From an uncultured Oscillospiraceae bacterium (GTDB taxonomy: Bacteria; Bacillota; Clostridia; Oscillospirales; Ruminococcaceae): 13,337 nucleotides of DNA. Position 1 is the first letter of the stretch. Each line of letters starts with the position of its first letter. Location of the stretch: NCBI GenBank assembly GCA_900555435.1, contig USLH01000059.1, forward strand, positions 1 to 13,337. The letters are read 5' to 3'. The notes below the pieces were generated by a model. The model had not been told where the DNA came from, searched no databases, and was given only the letters and a program-made list of their open reading frames with translations. The translations under genes and the position numbers were made by a program. Positions 8,598 to 13,337 of the stretch are shown in pieces.

Positions 8598-9352
8598 TGC
8601 TGGCAAAGCGAATCATCCCCTGTCTGGACGTTCGGGACGGAAAAGTGGTCAAGGGCGTCAATTTTGTGGGGATAAAAGAAGTGGGTGATCCGGTGGAGTG
8701 CGCAGAAATGTACGACCGGCAAGGCGCCGACGAGATTGTTTTCCTTGACATCACCGCTACCAGCGACCATCGGGAGACCATGGCCGACGTGGTGCGGGAA
8801 ACGGCAAAAAAAGTGTTTGTCCCCTTGACGGTCGGCGGCGGGATCACCTCTCCGGAGGACTTTGCGAAGCTCCTGCGGGCCGGGGCGGATAAGGTCAGCG
8901 TCAACTCTGCGGCGCTGAAAAATCCGCAGCTGATTGCTGATGCGGCGGCCCGGTTCGGCAGTCAGTGCGTGGTGGTCGCCATCGACGCCAAGCGGATGGA
9001 GGACGGCACATGGCATGCCTTTTCCGCAGGCGGGCGGGTCGACACCGGTATCGATGCGGTCTGGTGGGCAAAAGAAGCCTGCCGGCTGGGGGCGGGGGAG
9101 ATCCTTCTGACCTCCATGGATGCTGACGGCACCCGGGACGGCTTTGACCTGCCGTTGCTGGATGCTGTGATCGCAGAAGTGAACGTTCCCGTTATCGCTT
9201 CCGGCGGATGCGGGAAGCTGGAGCATTTTTCGCAGGTCTTTGAGGAGACCGGGGCGGATGCCGCATTGGCGGCGTCGCTTTTTCACTATCAGGAACTGAC
9301 GGTCGGAGAGGTCAAGGATCATCTCCGCCGGAAAAATATCCCGGTGCGGTAA
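8597..9352 (+). CDS. hisF: Imidazole glycerol phosphate synthase, cyclase subunit
   Basis: HisF uses ammonia delivered by HisH to cyclise PRFAR to imidazole glycerol phosphate and AICAR. It is a (beta-alpha)8 barrel related to HisA. From the ATG at 8597 the product has 251 residues and begins MLAKRIIPCLDV. This numbering places the two catalytic aspartates at positions 11 and 130, exactly as in well-studied HisF proteins. An alternative start one codon earlier (8594) would overlap the hisA stop, but the AGGGGAGG site at 8582-8589 is better spaced for 8597. Barrel motifs are visible at FLDITATSDHRETM, LTVGGGITS, and VIASGGCGKLEHF. The next gene, trpS, starts 28 nt downstream, so there is no space for a terminator or a separate promoter of usual size. 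Confidence 0.97.
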   Translation: MLAKRIIPCLDVRDGKVVKGVNFVGIKEVGDPVECAEMYDRQGADEIVFLDITATSDHRETMADVVRETAKKVFVPLTVGGGITSPEDFAKLLRAGADKVSVNSAALKNPQLIADAAARFGSQCVVVAIDAKRMEDGTWHAFSAGGRVDTGIDAVWWAKEACRLGAGEILLTSMDADGTRDGFDLPLLDAVIAEVNVPVIASGGCGKLEHFSQVFEETGADAALAASLFHYQELTVGEVKDHLRRKNIPVR

Positions 9353-9380
9353 GCCCGGAGAAGTTGAGGAGAAAAGGAAT

Positions 9381-10466
9381 ATGGAAAAGATCATTCTGAC
9401 TGGCGACCGCCCCACCGGGCGGCTTCATGTAGGGCATTACGTCGGATCTCTGCGGCGGCGGGTGGAGCTTCAGAACTCCGGCGATTACGCCAAGAACTTC
9501 ATCATGATCGCCGATGCTCAGGCGCTTACCGATAACATTGAAAATCCGGAAAAGGTCCGGCAGAACATCATCGAGGTGGCGTTGGATTACCTTTCCTGCG
9601 GATTGGATCCGGAAAGATCCACGCTTTTCATTCAGTCCCAGATCTCGGAGCTTTGCGAACTGACCTTCTATTACATGGATCTGGTCACCGTTTCCCGGCT
9701 GCAGCGGAATCCGACCGTGAAGTCAGAGATCCAGATGCGGAATTTTGAAGCCAGCATCCCGGTGGGCTTCTTCACCTATCCCATCAGTCAGGCTGCGGAC
9801 ATTACCGCTTTCAAGGCGACAACGGTTCCCGTAGGTGAGGATCAGCTGCCTATGATCGAGCAGTGCCGGGAGATCGTTAGGAAGTTCAATTCCATTTACG
9901 CTGAGGTGCTGGTGGAGCCGGAAGCGCTGATTCCTCAGAATGCGGCCTGCCTCCGCCTGCCCGGGATCGACGGAAAAGCGAAAATGAGCAAATCTCTGGG
10001 CAACTGCATCTATCTGGCAGATACGCCGGACGATATCCGCACCAAGGTCATGAGCATGTACACCGACCCGGATCATATCTCCGTGAAGGATCCCGGCAAG
10101 GTGGAGGGAAACACCGTGTTCACCTATCTGGACGCCTTCTGCAATGAGGAGGATTTTGCACAGTTCCTGCCGGATTACGCCAATCTGGATGAGTTGAAGG
10201 CACACTATCGCCGGGGCGGCTTAGGCGATGTCAAGGTGAAAAAGTTCCTTCTGAACGTCCTGATGGAGCGGTTAGAGCCCATCCAGAAGCGGCGGAAAGA
10301 GTATGAAAAGGACATTCCCGGCATCTATGAGATCCTCAAAAAGGGAAGCGATACCGCTCGGGAGACGGCAGCCCAGACCCTGTCCGAAGTGAAGCGTGCC
10401 ATGCGGATCAACTACTTCGAGGATCTGGCTCTGATCCGGGAACAGGCCGGGAAGTACAACGGCTGA
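9381..10466 (+). CDS. trpS: Tryptophanyl-tRNA synthetase
   Basis: TrpS charges tRNA-Trp with tryptophan using ATP. The 361-residue product is a class I synthetase. It has the HIGH-type motif HVGH at residues 16-19 (within GRLHVGHYVGS) and a KMSKS motif at 201-205. TDNIENPEKVRQNI and TYPISQAADITAFKATTVPVGEDQ are further family segments. It appears complete, with no frame damage. A GAGGAG site lies at 9366-9371. Its position is unusual: it interrupts the histidine cluster between hisF and hisI, with only 28 nt before it and 12 nt after it, so it must share the his transcript unless an internal promoter exists. It could be the sole TrpRS of the cell or a second copy, and the window cannot decide. 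Confidence 0.95.
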   Translation: MEKIILTGDRPTGRLHVGHYVGSLRRRVELQNSGDYAKNFIMIADAQALTDNIENPEKVRQNIIEVALDYLSCGLDPERSTLFIQSQISELCELTFYYMDLVTVSRLQRNPTVKSEIQMRNFEASIPVGFFTYPISQAADITAFKATTVPVGEDQLPMIEQCREIVRKFNSIYAEVLVEPEALIPQNAACLRLPGIDGKAKMSKSLGNCIYLADTPDDIRTKVMSMYTDPDHISVKDPGKVEGNTVFTYLDAFCNEEDFAQFLPDYANLDELKAHYRRGGLGDVKVKKFLLNVLMERLEPIQKRRKEYEKDIPGIYEILKKGSDTARETAAQTLSEVKRAMRINYFEDLALIREQAGKYNG

Positions 10467-10478
10467 TCGGAGGATCGT

Positions 10479-10817
10479 ATGGATCTGGAACGTTATTTTG
10501 TCAAAGGTCCGCTGATCCCTGCCATTGTGGTGGAGGAGAAAAGCGGAGAGGTGCTGATGCTGGCCTATATGAACCGGGAAAGCCTTCAAAAGACGTTGGA
10601 AACGGGCTACACCTGGTTTTACAGCCGTTCCCGGCAGGAGCTCTGGAACAAGGGGGCTACTAGCGGCCATGTCCAGAAAGTGAAACGGATTGTCGCTGAC
10701 TGCGACGACGACACCTTGCTGGTCACGGTGGAGCAGACGGGTGCTGCCTGCCATACGGGAAATTACAGTTGCTTTTTCAAAGAGATCTGGAGGGATCGAA
10801 ATGAAGGAAACAATTGA
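10479..10817 (+). CDS. hisI: Phosphoribosyl-AMP cyclohydrolase
   Basis: HisI opens the purine ring of phosphoribosyl-AMP to form ProFAR, the third pathway step. The 112-residue protein is the monofunctional form, with HisE encoded separately. The metal-binding aspartates D74, D76 and D78 lie in ADCDDDTLL. The zinc ligands are Cys75, Cys91 and Cys98, in ADCDDD and ACHTGNYSCFF. The upstream segments LMLAYMNRESL and WFYSRSRQELWNKGATSGH are characteristic. A CGGAGG site at 10468-10473 precedes the ATG by 5 nt. The 3' end overlaps hisE by 17 nt in a different frame, a likely coupling of two consecutive enzymes that are often fused in other bacteria. Confidence 0.97.
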   Translation: MDLERYFVKGPLIPAIVVEEKSGEVLMLAYMNRESLQKTLETGYTWFYSRSRQELWNKGATSGHVQKVKRIVADCDDDTLLVTVEQTGAACHTGNYSCFFKEIWRDRNEGNN

Positions 10818-11127
10818 AGGGCTTTATGAGGTCGTGAAGCAGCGAAAGGAGCACTTTACCGAGGGCTCTTATACCTGCTATCTGTTCGACAAGGGGCTGG
10901 ATAAGATCTTAAAAAAATGCGGCGAAGAATGCTCCGAGATGATCATTGCCGCAAAGAATCAAGATAAGGAAGAACTTTCCAACGAGATGTGCGACCTGAT
11001 CTACCACATGATGGTGCTAATGGCGGAGCAGGGACTGGAGCTTTCCGACATCGAAACGATTTTGGAGCAGCGCCGGCAGAAGATCGGAAATCTGAAGGTG
11101 TTCCATCAGACGGATCGCGAATCCTGA
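10801..11127 (+). CDS. hisE: Phosphoribosyl-ATP pyrophosphatase
   Basis: HisE hydrolyses phosphoribosyl-ATP to phosphoribosyl-AMP and pyrophosphate, the second step. It belongs to the all-alpha MazG-like NTP pyrophosphohydrolase fold. The 108-residue product has the acidic metal-binding helices KKCGEECSEMIIAAKN (about residues 38-53) and NEMCDLIYHMMVLM. The family's usual 'GEE..E' pattern is retained as CGEECSE. The frame is open further upstream to an ATG at 10690, but that stretch is hisI sequence read out of frame. The ATG at 10801 has a GGAGGG site at 10789-10794 and gives the usual family length. It is the last his gene. No T-tailed hairpin follows within the 48 nt before the symporter gene. 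Confidence 0.95.
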   Translation: MKETIEGLYEVVKQRKEHFTEGSYTCYLFDKGLDKILKKCGEECSEMIIAAKNQDKEELSNEMCDLIYHMMVLMAEQGLELSDIETILEQRRQKIGNLKVFHQTDRES

Positions 11128-11175
11128 CAGGATGTACGGCAGCCCGGACGTAGAAAGAAATTTTTCGGAAAGGCT

Positions 11176-12387
11176 GTGAAGTCCGTGGAGGGTTTCCGGA
11201 ATCAGTTGGAGCAGATCGTTGGTTCGGCTTTTGTGCTGATTTTAGCAGGAGCTGGGATCTTTTTGAGCGTCCGGCTCCGTTTTTTTCCGCTTGTCCATTG
11301 CAAGGCCGTCTGGAGGGAGACCTTCGGACGGCTTTTTCATAGGGCGGACAAGGCAGGAAAGGGAAGCGTTTCTCCTTTTCAGGCTACGGCGACCGCACTG
11401 GCGGGCACACTGGGGACCGGGAACATTGTAGGGGTCGCAACGGCTCTGGTCAGCGGAGGGCCGGGGGCGGTAGTCTGGATGGGGATCAGTTCCTTTTTCA
11501 GCATGGCGCTGAAATTTGCGGAGATCGTCTTGGCAGTGGAGTATCGGACAAAGGATGCAAACGGTCATTGGGTAGGCGGCCCGATGTATTATCTGCAGGA
11601 TGGGGTCAGGAGCCCCTTGCTGGCGGCGGTGTTTTCCGTGCTTTGTGCTTCCGCTTCCTTCGGGATCGGGAACCTGGCACAGTCTAATGCAGCAGCCGGA
11701 GCAATGAAAGCCGCTTTTGGGATTCCTCTGCCGGTAACGGGGGCAGTCACAGTACTTTTTGTGGGGCTGACGTTCTGCGGCGGGCTTTCCTGGATCGGGA
11801 AAGTGACCGAACGAGTCGTGCCTGTCATGGCGGGGATCTATCTTCTGGCATCGGCGGCGGTTTTACTCCTTTCGGCAGAAAAGCTGCCGGGGATTTTTGT
11901 CCGGATGTTTCGGGAGGCATTCTCTCTGCAGGCGGCTTCCGGGGGGATCCTTGGCTTTTTGATTGGAAGGCCGGTACAGGTCGGGGTAGCCAGAGGAGTC
12001 TTTTCCAACGAAGCGGGCATGGGGTCGGCTCCCATCGTTCATGGAGCGGCGGAGACCGATTCATCGGTGCGGCAGGGCTTTTGGGGTGTAGTCGAAGTAT
12101 TTCTGGACACAACGCTTATGTGTACGGTGACGGCTCTGGTTATTCTGTCGGCTGGAGATCTGGCCGGGGAATTAAGGGGTGCTGCACTGACTGCTTCGGC
12201 TTTTGAACGGGTTCTTGGAAGGGGAGCGGCAGGGTTTGTATCTGTTTCAATTTTTGACTCTGCCAGCGCAACTGAGCGCACCCGAGATTTCTGTGGATTA
12301 TTCCCCCTGCATATTGCCAAATATGCCGCAAACAGGTGTATTTACAGCACAAATCTAAGCATTCCTTTTTGCGCCGCACCCCTTTGA
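11176..12387 (+). CDS. Sodium:alanine symporter (AGCS family), 3' end disrupted
   Basis: AGCS proteins import alanine or glycine with Na+ (or H+) through the inner membrane. The family is clear from FQATATALAGTLGTGNIVG, SGGPGAVVWMGISSFFSMALKFAE, GPMYYLQDG, and GVFSNEAGMGSAPIVHGAAE. Several hydrophobic membrane segments and VRQGFWGVVEVFLDTTLMCTVTALVIL support it. Similarity runs to about residue 358 (nt ~12250, around AAGFVSVSI). The expected FAF...GWSYYGE region and remaining helices are then missing. The last ~45 residues are hydrophilic, cysteine-rich and unlike the family. The normal length would be about 450-480 residues, so this is probably non-functional or a chimera. The frame opens at a GTG at 11176, but the GGAAAGG site (11167-11173) is only 2 nt away, and an in-frame GTG at 11185 is better spaced. 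It may be co-transcribed with the his operon. Confidence 0.8.
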   Translation: MKSVEGFRNQLEQIVGSAFVLILAGAGIFLSVRLRFFPLVHCKAVWRETFGRLFHRADKAGKGSVSPFQATATALAGTLGTGNIVGVATALVSGGPGAVVWMGISSFFSMALKFAEIVLAVEYRTKDANGHWVGGPMYYLQDGVRSPLLAAVFSVLCASASFGIGNLAQSNAAAGAMKAAFGIPLPVTGAVTVLFVGLTFCGGLSWIGKVTERVVPVMAGIYLLASAAVLLLSAEKLPGIFVRMFREAFSLQAASGGILGFLIGRPVQVGVARGVFSNEAGMGSAPIVHGAAETDSSVRQGFWGVVEVFLDTTLMCTVTALVILSAGDLAGELRGAALTASAFERVLGRGAAGFVSVSIFDSASATERTRDFCGLFPLHIAKYAANRCIYSTNLSIPFCAAPL

Positions 12388-12433
12388 CCACATATTTGCC
12401 CACAGACAGCGAAAAGCCGCCCCGCCGGGGAAT
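12251..12433. other. Junction segment after the broken symporter; no intact gene
   Basis: Immediately after the point where symporter similarity ends, the sequence changes character and no recognisable protein is encoded on either strand. The symporter frame runs on by read-through to a stop at 12385-12387. On the minus strand an open frame crosses the segment, but it reads into the antisense of the symporter gene, so it is not a trustworthy gene. A small CCCC-GCC-GGGG element lies at 12420-12430. I infer that this is foreign or rearranged DNA joined to the symporter gene. Confidence 0.5.
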
Positions 12434-12497
12434 TGATATGCTCCCTCCATGTTTGGCAGTTTGTTTTTTCACTGTCTCTCATGGAGGGAGCATATCA
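12434..12497. repeat. Long perfect inverted repeat / hairpin, 18-bp arms
   Basis: The left arm (12434-12451, TGATATGCTCCCTCCATG) and the right arm (12480-12497) are exact reverse complements over 18 bp. The 28-nt interior can pair further: GGCAGT (12455-12460) with ACTGTC (12471-12476), including one G-T pair, leaving a T-rich apical loop. No T-run follows the stem in either direction, so a simple terminator is unlikely. A curious result of the symmetry is that each strand can read ATG GAG GGA GCA TAT CA from its own arm. Confidence 0.85.
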
Positions 12498-13117
12498 GCA
12501 TTCAAACAAGTGCCGAAACCAACACTTATTTCCGCGCTAAAGAAGAAACTGCGCAGGGAATACAATCTTAGGTCTGTCAATTTGCGTTGCTCTAAGGCTT
12601 GCAAGCCGAACAGTAACAGCAATGCCCTTAGCATCCTATCTCTCGACGATGTGGCGTTGGACTATGACGGAGCGATCAAAACCTATACCGGCAGCGGTAC
12701 CGACCTTGTCATTGGTATGGAAGGAGCGGCTTTATATGCGAGCAGTCCTAACGCTCTTGAAGTGCTGCTTGGTGAGGCCCTTGCTAAAACGTGGGCGAAT
12801 CGATATAATAAAAACACCGATATTGTGCTTTAGGCGGTAGAATGGAATATAAATGACCAATATGATCCGGAGATCGGAAAGCTATTGGATAAGGGGTATT
12901 TGGAATGTGACTGCCGGATGACTTAATGGCTTCCATTCAAACCATACAAACATCATGAGAAACTGTTGACAGTGGAAAGCAAGACCTCCAATGGTATCTC
13001 TATTGGCGTGATTTGAACGCACTGTTAGCTCCTATGAGGTGGAACGGGGACAACCAATGTCCCTGTCCTTGAAAATAATGGCGAAGAATTTGTGATTCAA
13101 CACGAAATTCAACACAA
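12498..13117 (+). pseudogene. Decayed coding frame of unknown function with several in-frame stops
   Basis: I do not recognise this gene. One frame keeps a coding look over about 600 nt but is interrupted. It is open to a TAG at 12831-12833, with segments such as LSLDDVALDYDGAIKTYTGS and SPNALEVLLGEALAKTWAN. After that TAG the same frame continues with AVEWNINDQYDPEIGKLLDK, then a TAA at 12924-12926. It continues with WLPFKPYKHHEKLLTVESKT to a TGA at 13014-13016, followed by further stops at 13026 and 13035. It then reads on as GGTGTTNVPVLENNGEEFVI. A single frame carrying protein-like sequence across successive stops suggests a degenerating gene. No ribosome binding site or convincing start was found. 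Its upstream boundary is uncertain: the open frame actually extends back to 12336, through the hairpin. The alternative is that only the 12498-12833 part is, or was, coding. Confidence 0.4.
13096..13117. repeat. Tandem pair of TTCAACAC repeats (copy 1)
   Basis: Two copies of TTCAACAC begin at 13096 and 13108, 12 nt apart and separated by GAAA. A near-identical pair occurs about 200 nt downstream at 13297 and 13308. The arrangement resembles paired binding sites such as integrase arm sites or iterons, but the function is not known. Confidence 0.6.
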
Positions 13118-13296
13118 GAGCAGGAAAGATAAAGTGGACAGAAAAATACATTTTTTTGACTGTGCTTTTTCGAATGGGCGAAAAAAACTTTTTTCTATCA
13201 ATGCGTTTGTGTAAAATGTAGAAATTATAAAAATATAGAAAAAGTTGCAAAAATGCGTGGCATGGAAAAGATAATTATGAGCAATTTTCCCGCGCG
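13118..13296. other. AT-rich non-coding island between repeat pairs
   Basis: This stretch is much richer in A and T than the his region, with runs of seven T (13151-13157) and seven A (13181-13187). Stem-like arms TTTTTCG (13166-13172) and CGAAAAA (13179-13185) surround a 6-nt loop and are followed by a T-run, a weak terminator-like feature. A minus-strand open frame spans it but looks like low-complexity sequence without a ribosome binding site. No gene can be supported here. Confidence 0.5.
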
Positions 13297-13317
13297 TTCA
13301 ACACAAATTCAACACAA
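13297..13317. repeat. Tandem pair of TTCAACAC repeats (copy 2)
   Basis: The two copies begin at 13297 and 13308, 11 nt apart and separated by AAA. The pair as a whole matches the pair at 13096-13117 except for one base and one single-base length difference. It partly overlaps the inverted repeat at the window end. Confidence 0.6.
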
Positions 13318-13337
13318 AAGCGACTTTGTGCAATTTG
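13304..13337. repeat. Nested inverted repeat at the window end
   Basis: Outer arms CAAATT (13304-13309) and AATTTG (13332-13337) enclose inner arms CACAAA (13313-13318) and TTTGTG (13325-13330) around the loop AGCGAC. The stem is interrupted by CAA on one side and C on the other. The sequence stops at the last paired base, so the structure could extend further. It could be a mobile-element end, a recombination site or a hairpin in a transcript. Confidence 0.6.

Noticed and set aside
8537..9415. 292-codon minus-strand open frame opposite hisF
   Set aside because: It is antisense to the fully conserved hisF gene, with arginine-, proline- and histidine-rich composition typical of a shadow frame.
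10690..10800. Upstream extension of hisE to the ATG at 10690
   Set aside because: The extra residues are hisI coding sequence read in another frame. The ATG at 10801 has a good ribosome binding site and gives the normal family length.
11121..11133. ATCCT-GAC-AGGAT hairpin over the hisE stop as a terminator
   Set aside because: The stem is only 5 bp with a 3-nt loop and no T-run follows.
12140..12472. 110-codon minus-strand open frame crossing the symporter break
   Set aside because: It runs from the hairpin into the antisense of the symporter, has no ribosome binding site, and resembles no family I know. Its first part could be a fragment, but the frame as a whole is not supportable.
13047..13063. 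GGGACA-ACCAA-TGTCCC hairpin as a terminator
   Set aside because: The stem is short and is not followed by a T-run. It may simply be part of the decayed frame.
13032..13250. 72-codon minus-strand open frame in the AT-rich end
   Set aside because: The composition is dominated by Phe, Lys and Ile from A/T runs, and no initiation signal is visible.
1..13337. CRISPR array, tRNA or rRNA genes
   Set aside because: No regularly spaced repeats and no tRNA- or rRNA-like sequences were seen by eye on either strand.

Overview
The window looks like a chromosomal segment of a Firmicutes (Bacillota) bacterium, most likely Clostridia-like. It carries a PolC-type DNA polymerase III, which is typical of low-GC Gram-positives. 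It has the short-form HisG plus HisZ, strong GGAGG ribosome binding sites and tightly overlapped genes. Base composition is moderately GC-rich by eye in the gene-dense part and was not computed. Taxonomy below class level cannot be supported from the sequence alone.

Layout. Positions 2-2374 hold the C-terminal part of polC, cut by the window edge. A 98-nt intergenic stretch follows. It contains a sigma-A-like promoter overlapped by a perfect 12+12 bp palindrome and a strong ribosome binding site. From 2473 to 11127 runs a compact eleven-gene histidine operon, all on the plus strand: hisZ-hisG-hisD-hisC-hisB-hisH-hisA-hisF-trpS-hisI-hisE. Junctions are overlaps or gaps of at most about 30 nt. 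The operon encodes the route from PRPP and ATP to histidine except for histidinol-phosphate phosphatase, which must be supplied from elsewhere. A tryptophanyl-tRNA synthetase gene sits between hisF and hisI. A sodium:alanine symporter (AGCS) gene follows 48 nt after hisE and could be read through from the operon.

At about 12250 the organisation changes abruptly. The symporter loses family similarity in mid-protein, well short of the usual C-terminus, and the reading frame continues into unrelated sequence. The last ~1.1 kb contains no intact recognisable gene. It has an 18-bp perfect inverted repeat forming a long hairpin, a coding-like frame broken by at least three stops, an AT-rich island bracketed by paired TTCAACAC repeats, and a nested inverted repeat at the very end. 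This reads as decayed or mobile-element-edge DNA inserted in or joined to the symporter gene, although an assembly junction cannot be excluded.

The genes act together as a single biosynthetic unit. HisZ-HisG start the pathway, HisE/HisI/HisA process the intermediate, and HisH-HisF form the imidazole ring. HisB, HisC and HisD then complete histidine. Control is probably by a repressor acting on the palindrome at the promoter, because the predicted leader of about 35 nt is too short for a T-box. I see no previously undescribed defence or other novel system. The most notable items are the promoter palindrome, trpS inside the his operon, and the disrupted 3' region.
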